64,000 bases of DNA from Membranipora membranacea (lineage: Eukaryota; Bryozoa; Gymnolaemata; Cheilostomatida; Membraniporidae): NCBI GenBank assembly GCA_914767715.1, contig OU612075.1:14384001-14448000 (forward strand), written 5' to 3'. The notes below the pieces were generated by a model. The model was given only the letters and a program-made list of their open reading frames with translations, was not told the DNA's origin and made no database searches. The position numbers were made by a program, and so were the translations under genes. Numbering within the stretch: the stretch's first letter is position 1; each line of letters opens with the position of its first letter. Positions 50,301-62,500 of this stretch are shown here, one piece after another.

Positions 50301-51402
50301 TTCCTATCCTTCCTACTCAACCATTAGGCACATGTTAAACTTTGATGACGCCCTGAATAATGCTTTAGTATCGATGAGTTCACTCTGCCGTCTGTGATTA
50401 GGGCTCCTCTGGGTTTTTTTTGTAACAGAATTTTGAGCTGACGGTTGATCAGGGATTGCTCCTTTTCTTGGAATACAAGTGTAATTACTGTTTCCATATT
50501 TAAAATTAAAATCAATGGTAATTTAAAATTCCGTTGATGTCATTTCTTTTTTTCCTGTGTAATTGTATCAGATTGCTGGCTATGTATTAGTTACCAAACG
50601 GATGATTTTAAATTATAATGACTTGTGTTTGTAATGTACAAACATTCCATCCTTAGTTTTAATCACCATGATAGAATCCGTCAAGTTTCATGTCCGTGAG
50701 AGAAAATATCTTTTTTCCTGTGCTCTGAAGACAGCTTTTTTATCTTCTATATTCTGACAACTTGTAGTAAATGACATTTTTCCTTTTTGTCTTTATGTTT
50801 CTTAAACTGTTCATTTTGAAAGCATTCGTAGACATTCCCGTACACATGTCTCATCTGGGCATTTACTTCACAACAAACAATTCTCATGATGACATCAAAC
50901 AAGCATTCCCATACACACTGCTTGTAGATAGACTCTCTGAACGAGTTTCTATGTACCGTAGCGACAGTGCTAAAAACTAGCCTGATTTACCTTTTTTAAA
51001 TTTTCCCATTGCGGGTGGGGTGATATTTCAGTTTGAGAAATAGCGCACATTTGGATTAATCCAGTCCCTACGGTGCAATGATAACCGACCTGAACTGATC
51101 GGTTGCACATATGCAAAGTGATTCCCATAGTTAGCTTGTGTTGACAAGCTTGTCAAGACAGGCTGCCTTATACCATCACAAACCTGTGGAAAATACTGAG
51201 TTAATTTTGTTTTTTGTCATTATTCCTCAAACTAACTTAATACGATAGGATCATACACACTCATCTACTGATCACTATTTTTCTGATGCATTATTTGAGG
51301 TGTTTGTGTTTTTTAGCTGGAGGGCCAAAGAAAGAAGGTGAAGAGGACGACGGGGTAGAACCAGAGGCTCCCGAACCTTTTGAATGGCCTGAGGACATCT
51401 GA
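29371..51402 (+). CDS. PSMD1: 26S proteasome regulatory subunit Rpn2 / PSMD1 (23 exons)
   Basis: Exons: 29371-29395, 30621-30738, 31272-31390, 31661-31793, 32067-32190, 32509-32652, 32905-33048, 33309-33533, 33860-33997, 34295-34520, 34933-35048, 35416-35604, 35927-36037, 36355-36459, 36707-36771, 46053-46167, 46446-46562, 47217-47319, 47771-47940, 48236-48472, 48896-49030, 49934-50054, 51317-51402. All phases agree; 3066 bases, 1021 residues (human about 953). The 25-base first exon was chosen because its last codons (VTSA) rebuild the conserved TSAAG start. The product is PSMD1-like throughout: [36 protein letters not shown] (PC repeats), a Lys/Glu-rich insert near 48.3-49.0 kb, and the EPFEWPEDI tail. 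As scaffold of the proteasome base it holds Rpn1/Rpn10/Rpn13 and ATPases. The extra length is mainly a Ser/Thr/Gly linker in exon 8 and the charged region. Intron 15 (36772-46052) contains a receptor gene on the other strand. Confidence 0.97.
30907..31064. repeat. 19-bp minisatellite in PSMD1 intron 2
   Basis: Eight tandem copies of tgtggcttgtgtgccggg(a/g), differing only at the last base. Because 19 is not a multiple of 3, all frames stay open and give long but meaningless Cys-rich translations on both strands. It lies between exons 30621-30738 and 31272-31390 and is not coding. Confidence 0.95.
38007..42985 (-). CDS. 5-HT2-like serotonin receptor, nested in PSMD1 intron 15 (7 exons)
   Basis: Exons: 42985-42762, 41897-41710, 41097-40953, 40637-40493, 40209-39559, 38770-38571, 38190-38007. 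Phases agree; 1737 bases, 578 residues. Class A hallmarks are present: TM1 with GN, TM2 LATADLLV, Cys147 and the amine-binding Asp154 in IFLDV, DRY at 171-173 then IAYPL, a Cys in the second outer loop (HNTCG), TM6 VVSWSPFFI and TM7 [10 protein letters not shown]6 entry (EKKATQVLGIVF) and QRAFKDML after TM7 are closest to 5-HT2-type receptors. The N-terminus has NSS and NGT glycosylation sites; the third inner loop is long (about 195 residues), usual for amine receptors. The exon at 38571 runs into an in-frame TAA that overlaps a perfect GTAAGT donor; splicing there adds a 61-codon tail in phase. The predicted role is Gq-coupled serotonin sensing at the plasma membrane. Tyramine or octopamine cannot be excluded. 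Confidence 0.9.
40696..40810. repeat. 13-bp minisatellite in the receptor intron
   Basis: About seven to eight copies of aatggcaataagc lie between receptor exons 40953-41097 and 40493-40637. A long minus-strand frame through it (repeating [10 protein letters not shown]) is a translation of the repeat running into exon 40637, not a real N-terminus. Confidence 0.95.
42292..42391. repeat. perfect 50-bp tandem duplication
   Basis: Two identical 50-base copies lie side by side (42292-42341 and 42342-42391). Each contains an 8-bp hairpin, cactacaa-tac-ttgtagtg. They are in the first intron of the receptor gene. Full identity means a recent duplication or an assembly artefact. Confidence 0.95.
42986..44841. 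other. upstream region of the nested receptor, no exon recognised
   Basis: This AT-rich stretch lies inside PSMD1 intron 15, 5' of the receptor start. It should contain the receptor promoter and 5' UTR. I see no coding exon and no firm promoter element. Confidence 0.4.
44842..45066 (-). CDS. possible small single-pass membrane protein (74 aa)
   Basis: An ATG-started frame of 74 codons has a hydrophilic N-terminus (SADGPSG), one strong hydrophobic segment ([19 protein letters not shown], about residues 20-38), a short basic/aliphatic part and an acidic tail (QGQTEEEVM). I do not recognise the family. It lies in PSMD1 intron 15, upstream of the receptor and on the same strand. It could be a small gene, an exon of a longer gene, or a chance frame. 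The first ATG of the segment is four bases upstream in another frame, which lowers confidence. Confidence 0.35.
   Translation of the reverse strand: MSVAAPSADGPSGFLQLISSYVILMFIIHGYITQLILFPKLKAYAGPLKLLMSEFTTIRDLPVKDQGQTEEEVM
45169..45325 (-). CDS. possible terminal exon, unknown product
   Basis: After a good acceptor (attttacag) a frame of 51 codons runs to TGA ([13 protein letters not shown], then [15 protein letters not shown]). It looks helical and codon use is plausible. The opposite strand is also open across the same bases, so the coding strand is uncertain. No partner exon was found. Confidence 0.2.
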
Positions 51403-51967
51403 ACACAGGATCCCTAGGGATACCATTACATTAAAGAAGGATCAACTCATCATCTAAATATTAAACTTCTGAGTTGTTATAACTTTATTTTGAGTACTGA
51501 TGTAAAATTACATTGAGGCATTAGAGAGAAAAAAAGTTCTATGTTCGTTTAAATGGATATGGATAAATAAATTATCACAAATATACTCATATTACATACA
51601 ATCAGTACTGTCACATGACTAAATGAATTTAATTTGTTCTGACATGAGAAAAAAAACTTTCAACGTTCATCTCATTATCAAAAGTGCTCTTGGGGCCCAC
51701 ACACTCCCTCCAATTATTCCCCAACTTGACTGGATTATCGACATCCATTCATAGAGTATCCGAGCTTTGTCCTACTAATTTAGGACTCTTCACTGAGGTA
51801 AAGTACAAGTCCTTTGTTAACTTCATTAGATATTAATAAAAAAATGTCACACACGTATATATAAAATGAAAACCAAATGGTTAAGGGTACAAAAGACAAT
51901 AAAGGGGGTGTCATCATAAAACTTGTTTGAGGTGAATTTTTCTCAATGTCAAATATAAGGTCGTTTT
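51403..51967. other. convergent gap between PSMD1 and the secreted-protein gene
   Basis: The two genes end tail-to-tail across this 565-base gap. It holds the PSMD1 3' UTR and poly(A) signal and presumably the 3' UTR of the minus-strand gene. No coding exon is visible. Confidence 0.6.
51566..51571 (+). terminator. PSMD1 poly(A) signal AATAAA
   Basis: A canonical AATAAA lies 164 bases past the PSMD1 stop codon, in ggataaataaatta. It is the first canonical signal after the stop on this strand. Confidence 0.55.
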
Positions 51968-53202
51968 TCAGTAATCTGTAGACTTGTGAAACATGCTGTC
52001 AATCTTGTCCAACCAGTCTCTCTCTGTTGGTTCTGTAATGAGAAATATAACCGTATCATAGTTACAATCATACAGCTCATTTCATTTTGGTGATAAAATG
52101 TTTTCCATATAGATATGAAAATGATAATAATAATAATCGTATTATCTTGGATCAAGAACTAAGTGTGATGTGATACATTAACTCATTCCCTTCAAGTACT
52201 GATGGAGATAAAGCATTACTGTTATATCATGTCCATATTATTTGGGACCAGGGATCACGGTTGGGTCTATACCTACCATTCGATTCTTGAGGTGTGATGT
52301 TTGTACTTCTGGTATAGTAATCTGTGAGTTGCTCCGCTCGTTTGGGGTGATTTCCCCCATCAGTGAGTGGGGAACCTCGCCTTTTATCAGCCCAGAAGTT
52401 TGACTGTTGTCTTTCTGTGGTTGTGTCATCAAATCGCTTAGGATGGGCACCTGCAATACAGAGCGAGTTGTTGTCAAGCCAACTGTATGAAAATTCTCAC
52501 ATCAATCGTGGTTATTTTGAAATTTTAAATTCTTAAGATAAAACCAGATTCGCCTGGCTGGCTGGTTGGCGTCGTACATCATATTAAGTTTAATGGTAAG
52601 AATTGCATTTGTAGAATGTTACATGAAGAAAAATACATCTATTTGAGAGTTTCACCATTTCAACGCATATGAATTCATTTCCCTAACACAATTCTCAAAG
52701 GCGTTTCGTGAGATAATCTAGGAAATGTTTCAATACTGTAAAATTAGGAACTGTACTGAAACTATTTACTTATTGCCCTTGCTCTTGCTCTCTTTTCCTC
52801 CGGAGCCTTGTCAGTGAACCAGGGGTCTCTCTTAGGATGGTTACCTCTCTTTTCCTCCAGTGCTGTCAGCTTATCTATCACCCGGCGATATTGCTCAGGA
52901 ATCGCCTGCTCCCATTTATATATCTCTTCCACTGGAAAGCCTGCAACATAATCAAAATGTCAAACCGGGTACATTAATTTCCAAGTTGATATCTGACATT
53001 GTTGGTGTCCCTAAATTATTGCAAGCCTCAACCTTGACAGAGAATGCGGTGCATGAAACATTTTTGAGAATTCCAGCCAACAAATTCAATTAATCTCTAT
53101 TGAATTTATATCAAAATCTTATTAGTCCTTACCATTGGCAGCCAGACCCAAGACACACATGCAAGCAGTAAAAAGCAGTCCTCCCCCACAGCTAGTCATC
53201 AT
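51968..53202 (-). CDS. secreted protein with repeated dibasic sites, prohormone candidate (4 exons)
   Basis: Exons: 53202-53133, 52940-52770, 52450-52277 and 52032-51968 (TGA). All junctions are phase 1, total 480 bases, 159 residues. The start is an ATG pair; exon 1 is almost exactly a signal peptide (LLFTACMCVLGLAANG). The next part (about 25-55) is a likely amphipathic helix (VEEIYKWEQAIPEQYRRVI). From about residue 55 there are repeated dibasic sites: EEKR, NHPKR, EEKR, AHPKR, DKRR, NHPKR. The motif (N/A)HPKR occurs three times, each followed at a short distance by a related segment (PWFTDK, NFWADK, QLTDYY). This fits a precursor cut by proprotein convertases, but no Gly precedes a dibasic site, so amidated peptides are not predicted. 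It also fits a simple repeat-bearing secreted protein. I recognise no family. It lies between PSMD1 and the TRIM-NHL gene. Confidence 0.75.
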
Positions 53203-53572
53203 GCATAGATAATTATTAAAGGTGCTGTCAGTCGAGTCAACTGATTAAGAATGCAGCATTTTTTCAAAGTATGATGTATTTATTACTGCGCTGACTGATG
53301 ACAGAATATTATAATAACAGTATACTTATGCCATAACAGCATTGTAAGTGATCATACTTCAATGTAGAGTGATATTTTAAATAGATACATCTGTTCTCAT
53401 CTGGTAATCGGTAATATTAACATTATCATTGATTTTTTGCTCCTGAGTTATAACGTCATCTCTGCAAAGCTTGCTCTCCCCAAGCACACAATGTGGGCAG
53501 TGCATGGGATCTAAATCAGGAGCAAAGGGCCTAAAGTTTTTTCTAGATTCTTGGAAATCACTCTGTAGCATA
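53203..53572. other. gap between TRIM-NHL stop and secreted-protein start
   Basis: Only 370 bases separate the two same-strand genes. A minus-strand AATAAA (TTTATT at 53279-53284) is a likely poly(A) signal of the TRIM-NHL gene, leaving under 100 bases for the promoter and 5' UTR of the downstream gene unless they overlap. No exon is visible. Confidence 0.5.
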
Positions 53573-56500
53573 TCATTGAAAGTTGAATGTGAACTTGACA
53601 CTATTTGGAGGCTGCGGTTGCGGAACAGTGAGACTGTTTTTATTCTGAGATGCTGGAGGTAGTGAAGTTTTCTTTCCCTCTCCTCCTCTGCGCGTATTTC
53701 CCTCATCCTTATCAAACATATACTGGTACGCCTCTATCAATCCATTGTTCTGTGCTGTAATAGACAGGATATAATTGTGATCACCAATGTCTCAATCGTG
53801 TTTAGCCCTATATCTTAAAGGTTTGGAAATGAACATGCTGTTTTCCAAGTCATAACTCAGATCGATCCCCTATTCTAGCGTGTGGGAGGGATCTGAAGTT
53901 GACCTTCTGTAGTACTTCAATGGGCTAATAGCATTATATAATTTGACTCCTGACATAATGGGGAGAGAGGAAATGATTAAAGAGGGGCACTCCACCTATA
54001 GCAGCGTAACAGCTGTTGAAGCATGTGATGTCACGAGGGGTCCTTATCTTTCCTTCAAGTATTGTACACTGCAGTCCTCCCGATTTAGCGATTATATGAA
54101 CCTTGAAAAAAGAAAAAAATTGACGCATACTTTATTATTTTTAATGTTTACTTCTGCAGATTACAGAACAACGCCTGAGTCATAATGCAAACTCAGAGTT
54201 GAAACTTCTCTTTTTTATCTTAGTGAAACTGAATATAAATGTTGATGATGAGGAAGATATTTAAAGAATCACAATCCTATAAATTCATTGTCAGCATCGT
54301 GCAATGTATTAGATTTGTACTCAAGACAGTTTCATCATACACCAATCCTATGATGAATCCCCTGTCAGCGCTCTAACTTTCCCCTGTTCTACTTCCTGAT
54401 ATCCTGATAAAGGCTCTCACTTCATATCTATGTTTGATTGATGAGTATACCATTGCGTCATCTCAAGGAGTCATTTGCATATTTTGATAAAAGATTCCTC
54501 ACCTTTGCTGCACTTAGGAAATAAAAAAATTCTAATCTTGATTCCGAGTAAGGATTAGAAATGACCAGAGTATTCCCCAGAGAATGGCATGTCATATGAA
54601 TGACACCACTTTTTCTTCCATCACATTGTAAAAGAATTTTGTAAATTCATCTAAAGTGAGTAAAAGTTAGTAATGGAAAAAATACGAATTCCGCTTATTT
54701 GTTATAATATGCATGTACTTTAACCCACAACACCCTGAAGGTACCACAACACCCTGGACGTAGTCCTCTGAATGTTTGACTTCATATTTACAAAGTTTGA
54801 GAGTGTGACTACTAAACGTACCGAGTTAGTCAGCAGGTCACACACCAGCAGATTACCAAACTTGTCACAGACAAGTCCTCTGGGGTTTATATTAGTCACA
54901 ACATTAGGGCCGTGATCTCCGTAATTAAAGAATAAGTTCCCGTCTGATGTGTACGCTGTAATATAAAGAACGGACGCCTTTTAGTGAAATCCCTAATTTT
55001 TTTAAGTCCTAAATTGGATCTTTCTATAATAATAAATAGAAATGATTGATTAATTACAGCTAACAGGAATGTTGATGGTTGTAGGATTCAGTTGAAGAGA
55101 TCAGGGCCTTGACGTCACTATCTGAATATTTAATTCATAATCAATATGATGGTTGTCTCCACCTACCTCTGACGCTGTTAGTGTTTGCATCGCTTACATA
55201 TACTTCTTCATCAGGACCGATTGCCAGCTCTTTTCTTATATGCTCAAATCCTTTATTAGCTCCGTATTTACTGTGCACCTCGTAATCATCAGCAAATGAT
55301 TTGATTAGCTTCCCGGTTTGACTGTAGTACTCTATGGACTTAGGACCCGCCACTATGATACTATCCTGAGAGTCGACAGCTATACCACCGGGCTCAATAC
55401 GAGTTTGGAAATGGGTCGCCTTAGAAAAGAAACAATTCACCTTTATTTATGATAATATAAAAGTGGAGTTTTTTTTCTCAGTTAAACTAAAGAGATAACT
55501 CTTCACCTTGGAAGCATTGAATTAATGGTTTATGTAGAGTTGGCCTGTACTAACTAAGTTTTATTTCAATTCTCTGTCTGGGCCTACAAAGAGATAATGA
55601 CAGAGCACAATTTTAAGTTATGAATGCCCTATCCTAGAAAGCAAGTTGCAAATGAACCAGAGCTTAACCTGATGCCCCAAAGTATTTCATACTCAAAGTT
55701 GCATTGTTGGAATGCTTTCCATTAGATATCAGAACTTTGAGGCGTACCTCCCGTCCATCTTTGTAGATAATATCAATATTCTTTACATCACATTGGCCTC
55801 CTGATACCACAATCTGATCTTCTTTACCCACAGCCAGTCCGTAGATCACAGCTCCATAGGCTATGTCCATCTTCAGCTGCCCAAACATGCTATAGACCTG
55901 AAGTCTCACTCTTGTACAGTTCCTTGTCTGGTAGAAACAAAATAAACTGAATGACTGTAAGGTCAGTTATAGTATCCATTGCAATAAATGAGGTAAATGA
56001 AAATATATTGACAAAATCTTTTCAATATATTTTTATTAACCACTATTCCCTTGTATAAAGATTCAAATTATTGCAGATTAATGCGGTTATAACTTGAACA
56101 AGTTGCAGAAAAATCAACGGTTTTGCTGTGGGGCGAGGGGCAAGAGTCTGGGTGGTCAGGCTGTGATAACATATAAAAATTCACCTGATTAATGTCGTAG
56201 TTTCTGAAGAATACTGCGACAACGATGTCATTGTTTGACATAGTAGCTGACTTTACTACGGAGCACTTATCTACAGTGGAAGAGATGTAAAATCAGTACA
56301 ATCCGACAATAAAGAGAGTTTGCAATCAGTCAGATTCGGATTTTAGAGCAAAATGCTCAATCACTGATACTTTCATGTGTATATTCATATCAGTATGTAG
56401 TTTTTCTTCATTTTTTTAGGAAAAAAAGGAGACGAAGAGCAGGGTTGGCGTATTTCAACTAGAGACAGTCCTTTGTATCATCATTTTAAAATTAGGCAAG

Positions 56501-59500
56501 GTTGTGATATGAAGGTATTGAGGGTAAGAGAATATTTTAGAAAAGTGGCCTAGACATGGTGACCTGTTAGTATCCTAAAGAGAGAGAGCATAACTACTAC
56601 TAGACCATTGAAGATCCACATACGAGTGTGACAGGTTCTAGAGAATATAAGTTTAGGCACACCCATCACCACAGTCAGTAGGTTCAGTTTGATCTCATTA
56701 GCGAATTGATCAGTATATGAGAGACACGCCTTGAAGTCAGATTTTATCACAGGACGATCGAGCACACCTGTAATCCAAGAAAATAATCTAATTAAGGAGC
56801 AAATATCACACAGTTTAATCTTTACACCCAGACTACTACTTCTTCCTCGTTTGTACTTTATTTCATCACAGAATGTCAATCTACTTGAGCATTAGACTAT
56901 AGGTACCATGAATATAGTGGGTGAACAAGTCTAGACTAAGATTATGTGACTAGTATGACTATGTAAATTATATGTGCCGTATACCAACCATGGGGAGGGA
57001 CACAAAAATCATTCATATGCAAATATGAATAGAGAAAAAGGTATTTTGTCACCACATACCCTTTTTAATGTCCATCTCTGCGTCGTATATCATACCAGAT
57101 TGTGAGAGATGAGGGAGTTTGCCGTTATCGTTAGGATATCTCAGTCTCATACCGACCTCCTCAGCGACCTTCACCCCACTCTCACTCTCTAAACAATTAA
57201 TTAATGTGTAACTCGGAAATTTTGTTCCAATGAAGCAAGCATTGCATTGAATACAAATTATTTTTCTCAAGTTAGGCCATGTTTTTAAAATTCACTGCAA
57301 TTTGTGATCAAGGATTTCATCATTTCTTCATAAAAGTAATGTTTCTTTCTTCCTGGATTTTCTAAACAATCTCCCATTTACAACTTAACCTTTACCTTTA
57401 GCTAAGTAACCAAACAGTACACCGACTGCCAGGTCCTTAGTCTGAGGAAAGTTGAGGTACAAGTCATCCCTCTCAGTCACTGCAGTACTGGCTCCTTCCA
57501 TACAATACTCCTTAAAATCAAAATCAGTCAATCAGAATAACTGTTTTATTTCAATTTCCAAATTAATACAAAACATCAAATTAACTTACAGATTTGGATC
57601 AGGTTTTTATTCAATTTATTTTGGCAATGAACTTTAGAACACAAACTCGGCCAAGACCTTTCTGCCCAGTTTTATTTTTTTATTCTCGAATTAAACCTTT
57701 TCTAGCGATCAAAATATTTTGAAACATTTGAATTGAAAATTTTCTGTTGCGAGGGACTGAAAACAGTAATCAAACTGATAATCATCTCAGTACTAAAGAA
57801 ATGGTGTTTTTCTCAAGCATTCTGTCCATCAAATTAAACCGGAGTGGACACATTTTGGTTCATTTGCGGACTGTTTGTATACCATTCATAGCTTCCTGCT
57901 ATTTTTCATTTTTCTTTTCCATTCATAGCTTCAAACAGATTTTTCTAAACACTTGGGCTGTAACTATATTACCATATACCGTGACACACTAAAACAGGAA
58001 AATCTTTTCTTAACGTAATACTCTAAAACACTTGCAGTGCACAGTAAGACTTGCCCAGTCACAACTTCCTCATATTTCAGATAGCTGATTAAATACCAGA
58101 GATGCAATGCAGTGTTACCAAGTGCAACGCAATGACTTTAGATTAATATAGTGTGGAATATAAGAAATATGAATGAAATTATTTTCCATTCATATTTCAC
58201 ACCTTGCCAACCGGAAACTTATCTCAAATTTCTTGATTGCATGCAGGATTAACAATGGGGAATTGTTTGCTTGTATGAGGAACTTGGATTTCCAACTCTT
58301 GTGAAGTGTAACTGCTTGGCTAACGTACTGTAAAAAACTATTATCGAATAAGATTTGGTCATTCTGGGAACTAGCTCTACCCTTATCAATTGATTTCTCA
58401 TTCCAGATAACCAATCCTCTATTATACTCTATTTGCTCCAAATGCATCAATCAATTTTATCTGCATTTTTGGAGCAGTGAAAAAAATTGGTTGATATTGA
58501 ATAATATGTGAACCAGAAGATAACTCATAAAACAAATTTAGTTGAGATTACATGCGTACATTGAGTTTGTTGTTGTAATGATGCCTGCTCGATAATACCT
58601 CCACATCTGTACCCTGTTCTAACAGCCTACCAGAGAGAAGCTTCAGACTGGTCAGACGAGAGAACAACTTCTTTAGCTCATTAGATTCCTGCCAATGTCA
58701 TACAAAATAACACACTGTTAATTATTATAGCCATATCACAAAATATCTGGGTTTTAAGTAAATTATTATTTCGCTTATAAACAAGCTAACTCATTGTAAT
58801 CCGTTCAACGGATTCGCTCATATGAACGTACAAAACAACTCCAAAAGCTCAATTGAGACTGTAGTTGTCCTATTCTGTACATTGGATTGAAAATGGCAAG
58901 CAAGTGCCAACATATAAAGAGGTTTCTTTTATAATAAATATTTTCTCAGCACTTCTCTTCTACAAGGTTCTTATCATTTATAATGCTGACTCAGAAACCC
59001 TTAATTCATTTATTAAATATTTATACTGATTTTATTCTCACCACGTCTAATTTAGAGAGGTAGGACTGATAATGATCATTGACCTCTCCGGACAGCTTTG
59101 TTATATAAGTCTGTATTTGACTGTGGAAGTATTCTACTCTACCCTTCAGCTGCTCCTTCAGCTCCGACTGCTGCCTTTTAGCAAGCTTAGATCTCTACAA
59201 CATCCAAATATATCCTTTTTTCTTCATGCTATCAAAGTTTAACACCTCAATCCAAGAGTTTTTAATCTTTACTGCTGTAAATACTTTTAGATATTAAATG
59301 ACACAGTGACGATAAAATATGTCAATTTACATCCAATGACCGTAGATGATGGTCTGGCTGCTCGGGGGGGGGGGGGGGGGGGGGGGGGGCTGCTCTTGCC
59401 CTAACAAGCTTTTATTTTATCTTATAGCTTTTTAGAATGATCAATAAACATGCTGGAATATGAATGTTCCTAGTTCTAATAATTTCCCTAAAATAATAGC

Positions 59501-62500
59501 CTATTATGTGATGAGTTGGTCCTTTGTCCATTTGAGGCTCACCTTGGTACATTGTTGTATCAGGTCGTCGACTTGTTCTATGTTCTTTGTGAGGGTTAGC
59601 TGATCACTTGTGAGCTTGATTCGGTGAGTGGCTGCCTCTGGTCCTAAATCTGAGCAGATGTGATTGTTGTGCTCGACCAGCTTACATTGTAAGCAAAGCA
59701 TCTAAAACGTAAGAAGACATATTAACTCTGATACCATATTAAAACCAGAGCTCTACGCATGATTGCGAGTACTGACCCCATTCTAGACAAACTTCCATCC
59801 GACAGATGTAGAGTCCCCAAACAGCGAGTGAACTGCCAGAAGTTCTGTTTTAGAACACTCTGTGCCAAGTTTTATAATGAGGCAGTTTTTTAAATACTTA
59901 TACTTTTTATTTTTTAACAGTTTTTTATAAACCATCTTTTATTTGTGAATCTACAGAGCACATTCTTACAACATGTATTTTATCTGCAAAGATACATTAA
60001 GATATAGTAATGGCATCGGCGAATTTTCTTAAAATTTATATGGCTGGATAGGTAATAAGTAACTTATAAGTACACACAAAAAATTTTTGAAATATTTTGA
60101 GTTGTTCATATTTTATCGCTAATTTCATTATTTACTACAATTACTACGAAACAGAGCGCAGGAAGTATGTTTATGAATGAAAACACTCACGCATCGTGCA
60201 TAGCGCAACGCGTCATACCAGACGTGTGTATAATCAGCTGATTGATGTTTACTACTGATCACAATATTAGGTGTTGATTTAACCATGCTTATTACAGATG
60301 CAATATCATATCATTTGCAGTTCCGCTGTAAAGTTGGCTTGTTGACATGGATGATAGAACTATGCAAAGTCCTTCAGCTTGGTAAATTTTAATTTTTTTC
60401 TTTAGCAGTCCAAAAAAGTTGGTTTGTCATAGCTTTTGGGCATGATTTTATAGATGAATTTAACAGTAACTTGTCAACTTGAACACAGTCAATTGGAATA
60501 AAAATGCAAAATTTAACAAGTAACGATATTTACAGGATTCATCACCTAAATCACATATTTGATTATCATGTGTGATTATGGTTATTCGTAATTATAACTT
60601 TGAGTGCAGCCACACAACCTGGTAATAATAAATACTGCTAGACCCACCCTCCCTATAAATACTATAATATGAATACAAGTGTAAATAGTGTATATAAATT
60701 TAGAAATAGTCTCCACTAGTAATATGTCTATAGATAATATGTAACAGTGAAATAAATAATATCTAATAATATAAGTAAAGAAATACGTGATCATATAAAT
60801 GCGCAAAGGATGGAATGTTTATCTGATTAGAAGTAAGTTAATATAAATAACACGATAATATAAATTTAATAAGTTAGATAAGAATAACAGTCTTGAATTC
60901 GCAGTCAGTGTCATAGTCACAGTCAATGTAAAATACATATACTACAATAAAATAAATAATAAATAAATATCGGTCATACATCTACATCCCATAAGTATAT
61001 ATACACAAATTACTAGGTTAGATTTACTACTCGAGGTTGTGGTGCTTCAAATAAAGATAATATTACCAAATAATCACATCACTTTAAACAAACCAAACTC
61101 TTTCTCAACCCACCACGGCGTTTCATCGGAAAAACAATTTCGGGCAAAATAGCACCAAAATAAAAGTTTCGTAATTTATCAAACATTTTCTCTCTAAAAA
61201 ATCTTCTTCTCTCATGACCTTTATGTAGGCAAAGTCTTCCGCGCCGGCAACAACTAGCAAACAGTATGGTAAGTTAAAAATGTGTAGAAGACCTTGGATC
61301 TGGTAGAAATAATTGTGTCTCTTGCTAAGTTGGAGCAGGAGCAGTACATAGAGCGAGTACAAAGAATTGGAGCTTAAGGAAATATCTCAAAGGGGTTGAA
61401 TTTTGAAATAGCAATGTCCAGTTTCCTAAATTTAAATATACAGGTACACTTTGAGGCCAACATGAAAATCCTGGTACATGTGAGATATCTTCGAACAGCT
61501 AGCCTCAAAATACCCGATGGGTAATTGCACTTAGGAGCAGAAAATGGAACAAACACCCTGCTTTCGGTGCCTTAACAAACTAAATAAGCAATGCAGAGGC
61601 AGTTTCTGGGTACTTTGAGGGGCAAAATCCTGCCAACTTGTAAAGAGCGTTTGTTCAGCCATTTCTAAGAAGAGGGAATCCGGTTGGATTGAAAATAGCT
61701 TATTACAATAGCTAGTTTTATAGCACTGCTTTTCTTGGTATTACGGCTCCAATGGCTCCAAACAAACTATTGTAATGAATAATTCTGAAGAGCAATGACG
61801 AATGGAAAAACTTGTTATGACGAGCATTTATTGTTTTAGGAAAAAGGCCTAAATGCAAAGTTTCCGGCATATTTAGTAGTTTGGCACAACACCATGATTT
61901 TTTCATGATGAAATAACGACAGACTGAATACAATACATGCAAAACTCTACCAACAAAGCTCATTCATAAATTGTACCTTTACTGACCTATAGCCCACTTT
62001 TAGCCATTTTTAGCCTTCTCAATTAACCTACAGATTTTCCAACATTCCCAATAAATACAGTACTGTTAGATCCTTTTGCTTTGGTAACTTTAATAAATCT
62101 GCAAAACATCTGATCATTCCCTTTATTTGTAGAACCATAACCGGAACCAAGATACCAAAAAACATTGCCAGAAGTGTTGTTGTGTTCTGGAAAGATACAT
62201 AAAAGCTGATGTGGAAAGCCTTGTATGAACGTGTAGTTTTTATTTATTGGTATTTTTGTATTCCACCTCATGGAAGATACCCTTCACAATAATAAGGTTT
62301 AAAAAACATTCCATCCCTGCTGTGGTGTGCTATAACTATAATTAGCTATAACTCGTAACGTGCACATTGCTGTGCCTATTTTAACCTAAGCCCCCCAGAC
62401 TGTTGACCTCCGTCCGACGGGCCCCCCTATTTATGTGTAATAAATTACAGCTGCTCTCAGTCATCATGTTAAAATCTGAGGCTTATTATCTCACCTTCCC

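Noticed and set aside
13377-55909. Other open frames overlapping confirmed exons, such as 53377-53715 minus and 48232-48453 minus
   Set aside because: They are shadows of PSMD1, TRIM-NHL or receptor exons in other frames or on the other strand.
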